NCBI GenBank assembly: GCA_903903945.1
Contig: CAIVAP010000234.1
Coordinates: 1 to 50,140 of the forward strand
Length of the DNA: 50,140 nucleotides
Direction: 5' to 3'
From: an uncultured bacterium
GTDB taxonomy: Bacteria > Zixibacteria > MSB-5A5 > CAIYYT01
Numbering within the stretch: position 1 is the stretch's first letter; each line of letters starts with the position of its first letter. Made by a program: the position numbers and the translations under genes. The notes beneath the pieces were generated by a model that was not told where the DNA came from, did no database searches, and worked only from the letters and a program-made list of their open reading frames with translations. Shown here in pieces: positions 1-9,461 of the stretch.

Positions 1-14
1 AGGGATAATAATCG

Positions 15-785
15 TTGCTGGAAGAATTCCCCACGCCACCACAGGCATCGTTGCGCATATTCTATCCATCCACCGTTAGTCCCAAGTTTGATTTCGGGCT
101 GATTATCGAAGATGCCATGCGGTTGTTGAAGAACGGCGTCCGGCAGTTCGCGACGATTTTCCTGGCAATTCAAGTACCGCTGGTACTTGTGCAGTTGTTG
201 GCTCTTCCCGCACCTGATCAACCGCAAGGCGACCTTGGCGGCATGGGCAATATGATTCTCGCCGCGATTTTCTTCGGTTTTCTTGGCATCTTCGCAACAT
301 TGAATGTCATGACCGCAGCGCGACATCACGTCGCCTGCGCGCCCAAACCCTTCTATGAAGTCTTCCTCAACGCCATGGTCAGATTTCCTACGGCGGTCTT
401 CACGGCGCTGGTACTGGGAATTGTCGTATTCACTGGGTTGCTGGCACTGATCATACCGGGCGTCGTGTTCTACGTGTTCGGTTGCTGTTCTCTACAGGCG
501 ATTGCCCTGACCGATCGGCGTATTTTCGCGAGTTTGATCGAGAGTTACGAGTTGGTGAGAGGTCACTGGTGGCAAGTGTTCGCGCTGCAGTTCTTTTTGT
601 TCGCGACGTTACTCGTCATCAGTCTGCCCCTGATACTTGTCGATGCATTTCTCATGCCATCGTTGTTGGTCAAGATTCCCATCTACCTGTTTATCAACGC
701 GCTGGAGATCGCAATCACTCTAGTGAATGTGATGATGTTCTACAATCTGCTGGCAATCAGGGCGCACCGCGCTGCCGGCCTGTGA
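15..785 (+). CDS. Hydrophobic membrane protein (GDPD membrane-domain/YIP1-like)
   Basis: A 256-residue polytopic membrane protein. An in-frame TAA at 9-11 lies just before the TTG chosen as start, and AGGG at 1-4 gives a plausible ribosome binding site, so the gene is probably complete although it touches the window edge; ATG at 114 is a later alternative. About five or six hydrophobic segments are visible (near residues 42-64, 80-100, 125-165, 187-215 and 222-245). The pattern of an amphipathic start (KFDFGLIIEDAMRLL), a central IIPG turn and the SYELVRGHWW stretch resembles the membrane domains found in glycerophosphodiesterase-associated and YIP1-type proteins. No catalytic motif is seen. 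It converges on the next gene with only 15 bases between them. The function is unknown and the family assignment is by resemblance only. Confidence 0.6.
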   Translation: MLEEFPTPPQASLRIFYPSTVSPKFDFGLIIEDAMRLLKNGVRQFATIFLAIQVPLVLVQLLALPAPDQPQGDLGGMGNMILAAIFFGFLGIFATLNVMTAARHHVACAPKPFYEVFLNAMVRFPTAVFTALVLGIVVFTGLLALIIPGVVFYVFGCCSLQAIALTDRRIFASLIESYELVRGHWWQVFALQFFLFATLLVISLPLILVDAFLMPSLLVKIPIYLFINALEIAITLVNVMMFYNLLAIRAHRAAGL

Positions 786-800
786 TCGGTATTCCGTAGA

Positions 801-3575
801 TTACTTCAGCAACGTCATCTTGCGCGTTTCGGAATAGTCGCCCGCCTGTAGACGATAGAAATAGATGCCGCTGGAGACCTGCGACGCTGATGACGACGTA
901 CCGTCCCACGTAACAGTGTGACTTCCCGCCGTCTGGTAGTCATCGACAAGAGTATGTACCTGTTGACCAAGTGTGTTGTAAATGACCAACGTCACCGCCT
1001 GAGCTTTGTGCAACTCATAGCGAATGACAGTCTGAGGATTGAACGGGTTCGGGAAGTTTTGTTCGAGATCAAATTGTTTCGGCAGTGAAACATTGACATC
1101 ACCGACAGCGGTGGCGGTGTACTGGTCGTAGTTGAGAAAGACATCAAACCCGCGACCGGCATTACGATTGTCAACCCACGAACAGAAGACGAAGCCATTG
1201 TTCAGCGCAACTGCCGGGTGTTTCTCCAGAAATGGAGATGATCCGGTTGAGACCGGCGTATTGGCGCCAATATGGAATCCGTCTTCACGCAACATCTGAA
1301 AATATCCACGCTGAATTCCCGAGCGTGAGTCGCTCCAGGCGACGACGATGCCGTCATCGATATCGCCATCCGTCCGCAACTCACCGAAGTTTGCACCGGT
1401 GACGTCGGATACTTGGATGCTGCCAAGTTCAAGATTACCATTGAAGCCGTATCGATACCATTTGACAACACTGCCGGACGTTGACGTCTGAATCGTGGCA
1501 ATGTAGAACGCGCCTTTGGAGTCGTGCACGAAAATGTCGGCATCGAGAATCTGCACTTGCGACGTGTCGACGTCAAGCATGTGGAGGTCACCAACCGCGA
1601 CACCGGAAGCATTAAAGCGCTGAATGACAAGCTCCTGACGACCGCCGACGATTGAGAGGAAGCTCACGACGAAGGAAGCGTCGCTGCGCATACCGACGTG
1701 CGGGGAGAAACTTTCGACGGCCCCCAAGACATCTGCCACAAACTGATTACCGCCGACGGCCACGCCGGAGGAATTATAGCGCTGCAGATAGATTTGCTTC
1801 TTGGTTGCGCGCTCATCGACCCAGACGATGACAGAGCTGCCGTCGTTGCCGACCGCAATATCCGGTTGTGATTTGGGTTTTGTAGTACCGTCGTCATTCA
1901 CGACGAAATTGGCGCCAACCTTCGTGCCGTTAGCCCACAGGCGCTGAGCGAAGATGTTTTGCCCGGCAATGCCGGTGGCGGTGCGACTGTCCTCCCAAGC
2001 CACAATCATGTCACCGCTCGTGGAGGTTCCAATGCGCGGACTGCTTTGGAGACTCCTCCCCGGGTCGTCATTGATACGCAATGCCGCACCGAGCGGAGCG
2101 CCGGAGAGGCTGCTGCGTTGTAGATAAATATCCCCGCCGTCCGCTTCACAGTCTCGCCAAACGATAGCATTCGCGCCCTGCGGCAACCAGGCGATATCGG
2201 GAGTGAATTGCTGCGAACCGGCCTGATCGTCGTTGAGAAGTAGGTTATCGAACTCCATGGCCTGGGATGCCTCGAGTCGCTGCTGGAAGATGTCAGGATT
2301 GCCGTTGCGCTCATCTGTCCAGACGACGTTCAACCCTGAAGAGCGAAACGCAATCGCTGGATAGTTGCGTTCACTAAGAAGAGAGTTGTCCTGCATGGTG
2401 ACATTGTTGCCGGAAAGCTTACCCAGATTGCTGATTTTCTGGTATTTGATCTGGGCTGTCGAAGCGTAATCGGCCCAGACACACCCGACGCCGGAATCTC
2501 GAGCGGCCGCCATGCGCAAATCCCAGCAGACATCGGCAAGCTGGCCATTGATGCGGAAGCTCGTGTCAACAGGCGCGGAGGTTTTCGAGATAACTTGACC
2601 GTAAATACTCTGGCTGGCGTCGCGCGTCGAGATCCAACCTGCGAAGTAGCCGGTACCATTGATGAACCTGACTTGTGGACCAAACTGGTATGCTGACGGA
2701 TAGTTGGCTTCAAGAAGCAGATCGTCATACAGAGGCGTGCCGTCGTTTTTCAAGATGCGGAAGTAGCTGTGTCCGTTGCCATCTCGCGCATCCTCCCAGA
2801 CAACGGCGAAGGTTGTATCATTGCTTGCGACGACACCAGGGGCAATACGATAAGGAGAATCGACGTTGCTATTCACCCGGAAGTTGACGCCGATGTGATT
2901 GGCGCCATCATCGATGATCTGACCATAGATATTCGCACCATCACGGGAGTCTTCCCAGACCACCACAAAACCGTCTGTGGACAAAGCCGCAACTGCGGGC
3001 AGATTGACAACATCTGTACCGGTGTTGTCGTTCAGTTCAACTTGGCCCGTGAGGGCGCTAAGACTGCTATTGAAAACCATCGCTTTGATTGCCGCTGATT
3101 CCTCTTCGTTCCAGACGAGAGCTAGTTTGCCGGCAGCGTTGACCGCCAGCCGGGGCTGACGGGATGATCGGAAGCTGGCGTCGTGAATCAGGCGAGCATT
3201 GGATCCGGTTGGCAAACCGTCGACCGTAAGAAGCTGTGCGTAGATGTCCCATTCACCGTTGCGCTCATCTTCCCACACGGCAACTCCTTTTCCATCAGGG
3301 AAATAGGCAATGTCGCTAAAGCGCTGTGTGAAGGAAGCTGAACCGTCATCCTTGTTGACCTTGATATCCATAACTGCCGGGGTCAGTGACTTCGCTAACG
3401 TATTGGGCGACTCTGTGACCGTCTGGCTCTCTTCAGACGGCAAGACTGCACCAACCGATTGCTGCTGCCAGCGTTGCCATCTTTGCTGCCGTATGTCGTT
3501 GGCCTGGAGACTGGAGACCAGAATCAGTAGATTCGTCAGCGCGATAATTGCCGCGATATGCTTGCAGCGTCTCAA
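801..3575 (-). CDS. Secreted repeat protein with type IX C-terminal sorting domain
   Basis: About 924 residues. A TTG at 3575 is preferred because GGAGGG lies 4-5 bases upstream and translation from it gives a clean signal peptide (basic LRRCKH, then AAIIALTNLLILVSSLQA). ATG at 3590 and a longer frame from 3680 have no such site. The body holds a dozen or more degenerate repeats of about 50-60 residues around a VVWEDSRDG...IYGQ core, suggesting a beta-propeller or other beta-rich extracellular fold. The last about 85 residues contain FDLEQNFPNPFNP followed by a FlgD-like Ig fold ending in GIYFYRLQAG and RKMTLLK, the hallmark of type A sorting domains cut off after passage through the type IX secretion system (family knowledge). 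The ligand is unknown; an extracellular or cell-surface role is inferred. Confidence 0.85.
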   Translation of the reverse strand: MRRCKHIAAIIALTNLLILVSSLQANDIRQQRWQRWQQQSVGAVLPSEESQTVTESPNTLAKSLTPAVMDIKVNKDDGSASFTQRFSDIAYFPDGKGVAVWEDERNGEWDIYAQLLTVDGLPTGSNARLIHDASFRSSRQPRLAVNAAGKLALVWNEEESAAIKAMVFNSSLSALTGQVELNDNTGTDVVNLPAVAALSTDGFVVVWEDSRDGANIYGQIIDDGANHIGVNFRVNSNVDSPYRIAPGVVASNDTTFAVVWEDARDGNGHSYFRILKNDGTPLYDDLLLEANYPSAYQFGPQVRFINGTGYFAGWISTRDASQSIYGQVISKTSAPVDTSFRINGQLADVCWDLRMAAARDSGVGCVWADYASTAQIKYQKISNLGKLSGNNVTMQDNSLLSERNYPAIAFRSSGLNVVWTDERNGNPDIFQQRLEASQAMEFDNLLLNDDQAGSQQFTPDIAWLPQGANAIVWRDCEADGGDIYLQRSSLSGAPLGAALRINDDPGRSLQSSPRIGTSTSGDMIVAWEDSRTATGIAGQNIFAQRLWANGTKVGANFVVNDDGTTKPKSQPDIAVGNDGSSVIVWVDERATKKQIYLQRYNSSGVAVGGNQFVADVLGAVESFSPHVGMRSDASFVVSFLSIVGGRQELVIQRFNASGVAVGDLHMLDVDTSQVQILDADIFVHDSKGAFYIATIQTSTSGSVVKWYRYGFNGNLELGSIQVSDVTGANFGELRTDGDIDDGIVVAWSDSRSGIQRGYFQMLREDGFHIGANTPVSTGSSPFLEKHPAVALNNGFVFCSWVDNRNAGRGFDVFLNYDQYTATAVGDVNVSLPKQFDLEQNFPNPFNPQTVIRYELHKAQAVTLVIYNTLGQQVHTLVDDYQTAGSHTVTWDGTSSSASQVSSGIYFYRLQAGDYSETRKMTLLK

Positions 3576-3976
3576 ATTCCCTCCTTCCATACTCGGGACT
3601 ACTGCGCAAACAGTGTGCCGAAGCGGAAAGACAACGATTTTCCCGTCATGTTGGGCACAGATGTGATCGACAAATCCCAAGAGAAGACCAGAAATGACCT
3701 ATCTGATTGCACGTCAATACCGTAAGAGTGTCCCGGAGGACCTGGGCATTCTTCCTACATTATTATACGCACCAGCCTCCCATCCGTTCGACGATACAAA
3801 GAGACGTCTGGGCTACACAAGGTGAGCAATTCCTTGCAGCAGAGGGGCAATAGTGGGCTCCTCGCCAGCGCCTGTTGTAGGTCACTGCAAGTATAATGTC
3901 AACGATGCAACGCAACACACTATATCGCAACATGTTACGATGTGCGCCGATTTGCGCGTTCATAGGAGTTTTTTGA
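3576..3976. other. Divergent intergenic region, no gene seen
   Basis: About 400 bases between the leftward sorting-domain gene and the rightward penicillin-binding protein gene; it must hold both promoters. A TATAAT hexamer at 3892-3897 faces the latter but has no convincing -35 box at 16-18 bases, so it is only a weak candidate. The short frames here have no ribosome binding site or recognisable product. Confidence 0.4.
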
Positions 3977-6148
3977 TTGACCCGTGCCGTCTCAACGTGC
4001 AGATTGACGCAACGATCGCTTAAGAGGGCGGTTCAATTGCGAGTGAGCATGTTTGATTTTCGAACTATCAAGTACCCTGTCAAGTACTATGTGATCTTGG
4101 CTTGTCTGGCAGTGCTGGGCGTAGTAGTGGCGGTTTCGCTGGCGTACGCCTACAGAAACGAACTGCCGTCGATCGAGCAAATCTACAATATCGAGCCGCC
4201 GGTTGTGACGACGATTTTCGATCGCAATGGCAAGGTCCTTCAGAAATTCCACTTCGAGAACCGGACATTGATCCCCTATAACAGGATTCCGGCACACGTG
4301 ATCCAAGCGCTCATCTCGACTGAGGACGATCAGTTTTACAAACACTGGGGGGTCGAGTGGCGCGGCGTCGCGCGAGCCATTTTCCGCAATCTGTTTTTCG
4401 GATTCGGTTCGGGGGGCGGTTCCACGATTTCGCAGCAGCTTTCGCGTATGCTGTTTCTTAACCGTGAAATCTCGCTGGAACGCAAGTTTAAGGAGGCATT
4501 GACGGCGCTCAAGATCGAGCGCACTTACTCGAAAAACGAGATTCTGGAGATGTATTTGAATCTCTACTACTTCGGCAATTCGTCGTATGGTATCGAGACG
4601 GCGGCGCGGAATTACTTCAACAAAAATGCCGAAGCCATCACAATTGAAGAAGGTGCATTGCTGGTGGCCATTGTGAACGCTCCCTCCCGCTATTCGCCGA
4701 TCGAGCATCCTGAACGCGCCTTGCAACGGCGCAACTATGTGCTCAGCCGAATGGAGTCTGAAGGGTATATTAGCCGGGCGCTGGGTGATGATCTCAAGAA
4801 ACTCCCGATCAAGCTTGATCTGTCGCAAAATGCTACCGGAGCCGCGCCGTATTTCACGGAGACGGTGCGGCAGTATCTCACATCCAAGTACGGCAACGAG
4901 CAATTCTACAAGGGCGGATTGAATGTCTATACTACCATTGACACGCGGTTGCAACAAGTCGCTGAGCGATCGATGAAGATACAGCTCGATTCAATTCAGA
5001 CGCGCATCGAACGCACCAAGTGGCTCGGAAATCCGCAATACTCTGATATCGAATACGATAGTGCCACCCACAAAAAATCCTATCAATTCAAGCAGATTCA
5101 GGGAGCCTTTGTCGGCATCGACAACGAGACCGGGGATATACTGACAATGATCGGGGGCAAGGATTTTGGCAAGTACAAGTTTAATCGCGCCGTGCAGGCA
5201 AAGCGTCAACCGGGGTCGGCTTTCAAACCGTTTGTGTACACCGCAGCCGTGATGCAGGGTTATCATCCCTGCGACATCTTCTATGACACGCCTATAGTTC
5301 TTACAATTCCGGGTTCGACTGAGTGGAGCCCGCAGAATTTCGACAATGAATTTCAAGGCGCCATGCCGCTACGCACCGGATTGGCCCGGTCGAGAAACTT
5401 GATCGCAATTAAACTGCTGCAAATGGTCGGCGCCAAACCGGTCATCGACGTCGCTTACAAGATGGGTATCCGAAGCAAGCTGACACCGAACCCGGCTCTG
5501 GCCATCGGTACGTCCGAAGTTGATGTGCTCGAATTGGTGAGCGCTTACACTTGCTTTCCCAATGGCGGGATCCATGTCGCACCGCGATTCATCACAAAGG
5601 TTATTGATCGCTACGGAAACCTTCTCGAAGAAAACGGTGTCGCGCCACGGCAAGTGGCAATTGCGCCGGCTCCTGCCTACATGATGGTCAGTTTAATGCA
5701 GTCAGTAATGAATGACTCGGGAGGGACCGGAGCAAATGCACGCACGCGCGGATTCTACCGCCCGGCCGGAGGCAAGACCGGAACTTCGGACAACTTCTGT
5801 GACGCTTGGTTTGTCGGCTACACGCCGCAGGTTACCGCCGGATGCTGGATTGGCTTCGACGACAAAACTTCGCTGGGACACAACCAAACCGGCAGTCTGA
5901 ATGCTCTGCCGATCTGGACCGACTTTATGTCAGCGGCGGTTGATTCTCTTCCCGTGGAGGATTTCCCCGAACCACCGGGAATCACGCATCAGACGATCTG
6001 TATTGATTCCGGTAAGAAGGCGGCGGCATTTTGTACGCATACGCGTGATGAAATTTTCCTGAGTGAGTACATGATAGACGAAGTATGTCCGTTGCACCGC
6101 AAGCACGCGCAGATAGATTCGTTGCAGCGCCGACTTGCCACATTGTAG
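3977..6148 (+). CDS. mrcA: Class A penicillin-binding protein 1A (transglycosylase/transpeptidase)
   Basis: A bifunctional peptidoglycan synthase of 723 residues that polymerises lipid II glycan strands and cross-links stem peptides at the outer face of the inner membrane. The TTG at 3977 follows GGAG by 8 bases; ATG at 4049 (MFDFRTIKYPVKYY) is the alternative and would place the membrane anchor (about residues 35-58) nearer the N-terminus. The GT51 domain shows STEDDQFYKHWG with catalytic Glu116, GGSTISQQL, and RKFKEALTALKIERTYSKNE. The transpeptidase domain shows GSAFKP (Ser414, Lys417), SRN (472-474) and KTGT (600-603). No OB-domain insert is obvious and the length is normal. The TAG stop is part of a GTAGGT palindromic repeat that begins at 6145, so the hairpin lies directly at the end of the message. 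Confidence 0.95.
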   Translation: MTRAVSTCRLTQRSLKRAVQLRVSMFDFRTIKYPVKYYVILACLAVLGVVVAVSLAYAYRNELPSIEQIYNIEPPVVTTIFDRNGKVLQKFHFENRTLIPYNRIPAHVIQALISTEDDQFYKHWGVEWRGVARAIFRNLFFGFGSGGGSTISQQLSRMLFLNREISLERKFKEALTALKIERTYSKNEILEMYLNLYYFGNSSYGIETAARNYFNKNAEAITIEEGALLVAIVNAPSRYSPIEHPERALQRRNYVLSRMESEGYISRALGDDLKKLPIKLDLSQNATGAAPYFTETVRQYLTSKYGNEQFYKGGLNVYTTIDTRLQQVAERSMKIQLDSIQTRIERTKWLGNPQYSDIEYDSATHKKSYQFKQIQGAFVGIDNETGDILTMIGGKDFGKYKFNRAVQAKRQPGSAFKPFVYTAAVMQGYHPCDIFYDTPIVLTIPGSTEWSPQNFDNEFQGAMPLRTGLARSRNLIAIKLLQMVGAKPVIDVAYKMGIRSKLTPNPALAIGTSEVDVLELVSAYTCFPNGGIHVAPRFITKVIDRYGNLLEENGVAPRQVAIAPAPAYMMVSLMQSVMNDSGGTGANARTRGFYRPAGGKTGTSDNFCDAWFVGYTPQVTAGCWIGFDDKTSLGHNQTGSLNALPIWTDFMSAAVDSLPVEDFPEPPGITHQTICIDSGKKAAAFCTHTRDEIFLSEYMIDEVCPLHRKHAQIDSLQRRLATL

Positions 6149-6239
6149 GTGCGAATTTATTCGCATCTTTCGAACCGTGAAGCTATTCGCCTCCCCCAAA
6201 GGTGTCATGTTCAATGTTCGGATAAATCCGAACCTACAG
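6145..6239. repeat. REP pair (BIME-like), family A, copy 1
   Basis: A plus-strand palindrome starting GTAGGT at 6145-6164 (stem GCGAAT/ATTCGC, loop TT) is followed by an inverted relative at 6216-6239 (stem TTCGGAT/ATCCGAA, same GTAGGT foot on the minus strand). The 95-base unit matches the one at 6869-6962 in length and partly in its spacer (GTGTCA, GTTCGG). The GTAG foot is the tetranucleotide characteristic of REP sequences handled by RAYT proteins (established for enterobacterial and pseudomonad REPs). Confidence 0.85.
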
Positions 6240-6296
6240 CCCACGAATCCACGCTTCACCAGAGAATATCCCGGCAGGCTTTGGCACTTTCACCCT

Positions 6297-6316
6297 GTAG
6301 GTGCGAATTTATTCGC
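6297..6316 (+). repeat. Single REP, family A
   Basis: An exact third copy of the GTAGGT plus GCGAATTTATTCGC palindrome, just upstream of the RAYT gene. A degenerate partner (GGAT...ATCC) may lie at about 6346-6360. Confidence 0.85.
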
Positions 6317-6402
6317 ATTTTCCTCTGGCGCTGCACCAGACATCAGGATTAATTCGATCCCATTGGGTAGTCGTGCTCGCGTCATAAAACAGGATCGCTG
6401 GT

Positions 6403-6861
6403 TTGTCCTACGATAATCTCAGAAAAGGCAGAGTTTCCATCGCGGGACATTTCTACTCGATTACCATTGTTACACACAATCGGCAGCCATACTTCCGCGA
6501 TTTTCAATTGGGCCGAATTGTGATCGCCGAGATGAGGAGGTTGCATGACGACGGTCTTGTTCAATCATGTGCCTGGGTCTTAATGCCCGAGCACCTTCAC
6601 TGGCTATTTCAACTCGGAGCCGGTCTGTCCTTGTCCGACGTTGTCAGGACGCTGAAAGCTCGTTCGGCACACCGGATCAACAAGACTCTCGTGCGCCAAG
6701 GTGCAGTCTGGCAGAAGGCGTTTCACGACCATGCCATCAGGAGAGAGGAGGACCTGAGAAATCATGGCCATTATTGGGTGACTAATCCACTGAGAAGGGG
6801 AATCGTGACTGAGATCGGTTGCTATCCGCTGTGGGATGCGGTCTGGATTTCGGATGACTGA
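6403..6861 (+). mobile_element. REP-associated tyrosine transposase (RAYT), copy 1
   Basis: A 152-residue Y1/HUH transposase-like protein related to IS200/IS605 TnpA that cuts and joins single-stranded DNA at REP hairpins (family knowledge). The N-terminus reads GHFYSITIVTHNRQPYF; the HUH metal-binding pair is in MPEHLHWLF (His-Leu-His), and the nucleophile Tyr is in HYWVTNPLRRG, equivalent to the YIxxNPxRAG motif of the family. The start is a TTG with AGGA about 9 bases upstream. It has no IS-type ends; instead it is flanked on both sides by the same family of GTAG-foot palindromes, as chromosomal RAYTs are. The frame is intact and both motifs are present, so it is probably active or recently so. 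Confidence 0.88.
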
Positions 6862-6868
6862 ACATCTT

Positions 6869-6962
6869 GTAGGTGCGAATTTATTCGCACTTGAGGGCAT
6901 TGCAATTCACACACCTCATCCAACCGTGTCAAATAATCGTTCGGATAAATCCGAACCTACAG
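6869..6962. repeat. REP pair (BIME-like), family A, copy 2
   Basis: GTAGGT with GCGAATTTATTCGC at 6869-6888 and the inverted TTCGGAT-stem relative at 6939-6962, 94 bases overall. With copy 1 it brackets the RAYT gene. Its right-hand hairpin lies about 40 bases beyond the stop of the leftward permease gene and could also end that transcript. Confidence 0.85.
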
Positions 6963-7002
6963 ATTGTGGATCCGAATCGGACACTTGCGCACTTGTTTCG
7001 AG

Positions 7003-8244
7003 CTATTCGTAATGCAGACTGATGATCGGATCGACCGAAGCAGCGCGATAAGCAGGAATCACGCCGGCAACAAGACCAATGCCCACGGAAAGTGAGAAAG
7101 CCACGATGATACCGAGAATCGGAACGACCATGGGAAGGGGCGAAACGGCAGAGATGATGAACGCTGCGAGTAATCCGAACACAATGCCTATGACACCACC
7201 AGTTCCGGACAGCGTCATCGCCTCCACGAGAAACTGGAAGAATACATTGGCGCGTCGTGCGCCAATAGCTTTCCGCACACCAATTTCACGAGTTCGTTCC
7301 GTGACCGAAACCAACATGATGTTGAGCACACCGATTCCTCCCACCATCAGACCAACTGCCGAAATAGCAATCATCGCAACCCAGATTCCTCCGGTGATTT
7401 TATTGTAGTAACCCAGAATCGAGGCTTGGGTGGCCATAGCGAAGTCGTCCGGGTCGCTGTATTTCACTCCCCGTAATCGACGCAATGCCTGACGGATCTC
7501 GTCCTGCGCCTGATCCAGCAATTCAGCCGAACTGGCCCTGACGGATAGAAATAGCTCCTTCTCCCAAGGAAAAAGTTTGTGGAAGGTACCGTATGGCAGG
7601 ATGACCATGTTATCCTGACCCTCACCGAATGAGGTCTTTCGTTTTTCCATTACGCCTACCACGCGCAGTCTGACATTGTTGAAGAGGATTTGCTCCCCAA
7701 CTGGATCGTTCCGGGTAAATAGCGTAGCCGCCAAATCGTGACCGATTACACACACCATGGCGCGGTGACGATCTTCCGATTCGAGGAAGAAACGTCCTTT
7801 TTCGATGTAATGGTTGTTGACTAGCTCATAGTCGACGCTGGTGCCAAACAGGTCAGTGCTGCGAGAAGTATTTTCTTTGTACTTGGCGACATTGCCGCCG
7901 GGCCGAAAGTAATGATTCTGCGGAGCAACGCCGTCGACCGACGGGCACAGTTCCGAGATGGTATTGGCCTCCACCAGCGTGATCGGCTCACGTTTGCGCT
8001 CTTTCTCGGTCAATTCGTCCCAGTTTGTGTTGAACGGAAACTCAGTGATATAGATGACGTTGGAGCCCATCGCCTGAATATCGTTCGCGACGGTGGAGTT
8101 TAACCCCTGAATCAGCGCTACCATGGCGATTACCGAACTGACGCCGATCATCACTCCCAAGATGGTCATGAATGCACGAAACTTGTTCGAGCGAATCGAA
8201 TCAAGAGCGAGGATGATGCCTTCTTTGGTCTCGAAGATGTTCAT
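7003..8244 (-). CDS. MacB/FtsX-type ABC transporter permease (second subunit)
   Basis: A 413-residue permease with the MacB architecture: one N-terminal helix (about residues 20-42), a large periplasmic MacB_PCD domain, and three C-terminal helices of the FtsX domain (about 280-310, 330-360, 375-400). The motif [19 protein letters not shown] before the last helices is the FtsX coupling segment that contacts the ATPase. Its ATG overlaps the end of the preceding permease gene by four bases, so the two are translationally coupled and probably form a heterodimer. It is the last gene of the exporter operon. The substrate (peptide, lipid, lipoprotein or drug) cannot be read from the sequence. Confidence 0.88.
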   Translation of the reverse strand: MNIFETKEGIILALDSIRSNKFRAFMTILGVMIGVSSVIAMVALIQGLNSTVANDIQAMGSNVIYITEFPFNTNWDELTEKERKREPITLVEANTISELCPSVDGVAPQNHYFRPGGNVAKYKENTSRSTDLFGTSVDYELVNNHYIEKGRFFLESEDRHRAMVCVIGHDLAATLFTRNDPVGEQILFNNVRLRVVGVMEKRKTSFGEGQDNMVILPYGTFHKLFPWEKELFLSVRASSAELLDQAQDEIRQALRRLRGVKYSDPDDFAMATQASILGYYNKITGGIWVAMIAISAVGLMVGGIGVLNIMLVSVTERTREIGVRKAIGARRANVFFQFLVEAMTLSGTGGVIGIVFGLLAAFIISAVSPLPMVVPILGIIVAFSLSVGIGLVAGVIPAYRAASVDPIISLHYE

Positions 8245-9461
8245 GATTCAAAACGCAACGCCTCGATCGGATCGAGCTTCGCCGCCTTCCACGCCGGGTA
8301 GATGCCAAACACCAGACCGATGATTGTGGGGATACTGAATCCCACGATCACTGCCGTAACCGAAATCACAAACGGCAGCCCCATCTTGCTTGAGGCAATG
8401 CTCGAAATCCCCAATCCGCCGGCCAGCCCAAGAACTCCTCCGATCAGACACATGATAAGCGCTTCAAGCAAGAACTGTCCCAGGACGTGCCTGCTGCGAG
8501 CGCCCACGGCTTTGCGGATTCCGATCTCGCGCGTTCTTTCCGTCACCGAGACCATCATGATGTTCATGACGACGATACCGGCAACGATAATGGAAATGAA
8601 CGGAATCGCGATCGTCACCAGGCGCGCCGTGCCGGTGAAACTATCCACAAAGCCCATTACTGCGTCCTTTGTGACCATGGCGAAATCATCTGGATCATGA
8701 TACTGCGTATGTCTGCGGGCGCGCATGACGGCGCGAATCTGGTCCATTCCTTGATCCATACTCGCCTCTGACCGTATCTTAACCAGGACATCGATGTCCT
8801 GACGCATTCCCGTCATCTGCAGCATCGTGTGAGCAGGCACGTAGACATACCTGTCTAGGTTCTCCCCCATGATTGAACCCTTCTTGGCGCCAACTCCGAT
8901 GATCGTGAACTTCTCCCCACCGACAATAATCTCTTTGTCCAACGGATCTTCGTCCGGGAACAGTTTGTCTTTGATCTCCTGACCGATCACCGCTACCCGG
9001 CGTCGGTGTTCATCGTCGAGATCAGTGAAGAAACGCCCTTCCGCGATATCCAGATTGTTGATGCGCGAGACGTTCGCCGTATAACCGTTTATCGAAATGG
9101 AATAAAGCGGCTTGTTGCCACGTTTGATAGTTCTCGCGTGCCCTTCAATGGCGAGACCCACGGCCTCGGCCAAAGTGCAGGACGTCTCAATAGCACGAGC
9201 GTCCTCAACAGTGATCCGCTTCCGTTTTAATGCCTTAAGCCATTCGTCGTGCGAAGTGATCATTCCGAAGCGGGTCACCGCCACTGTCGACGCACCCATC
9301 TCGTCAAATACACTCGTGATGCGGAGCATCATTCCGTCGAGAGTCGAGATGATGGCGATTACGGAAGCGACACCGATCACGACGCCGACTACGGTAAGCA
9401 CCGTGCGCAGTTTGTGCGACCAGAGCGCTGCCAGAGCCAATTTCAGATTCTCAAATATCAT
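8241..9461 (-). CDS. MacB/FtsX-type ABC transporter permease (first subunit)
   Basis: A 406-residue paralogue of the next gene with the same plan: N-terminal helix (about residues 20-40), periplasmic MacB_PCD domain, and three C-terminal helices with [19 protein letters not shown]. It overlaps the upstream ATPase gene by 11 bases and the downstream permease by four. MacB itself fuses ATPase and permease and works as a homodimer; here the ATPase is separate and two different permeases are encoded, closer to LolC/LolE or to the split MacB-like systems common in FCB bacteria. It would work with the adaptor and TolC proteins of the same operon. Confidence 0.88.
   Translation of the reverse strand: MIFENLKLALAALWSHKLRTVLTVVGVVIGVASVIAIISTLDGMMLRITSVFDEMGASTVAVTRFGMITSHDEWLKALKRKRITVEDARAIETSCTLAEAVGLAIEGHARTIKRGNKPLYSISINGYTANVSRINNLDIAEGRFFTDLDDEHRRRVAVIGQEIKDKLFPDEDPLDKEIIVGGEKFTIIGVGAKKGSIMGENLDRYVYVPAHTMLQMTGMRQDIDVLVKIRSEASMDQGMDQIRAVMRARRHTQYHDPDDFAMVTKDAVMGFVDSFTGTARLVTIAIPFISIIVAGIVVMNIMMVSVTERTREIGIRKAVGARSRHVLGQFLLEALIMCLIGGVLGLAGGLGISSIASSKMGLPFVISVTAVIVGFSIPTIIGLVFGIYPAWKAAKLDPIEALRFES

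Noticed and set aside
3892..3897. TATAAT as the promoter of the penicillin-binding protein gene
   Set aside because: No -35 box at the right distance and no extended -10; kept only as a weak remark.
3992..4957. A 321-codon open frame antisense to the penicillin-binding protein gene
   Set aside because: It lies opposite a gene with all catalytic motifs intact, has no ribosome binding site or recognisable domain, and its Arg-rich product is typical of a shadow frame.
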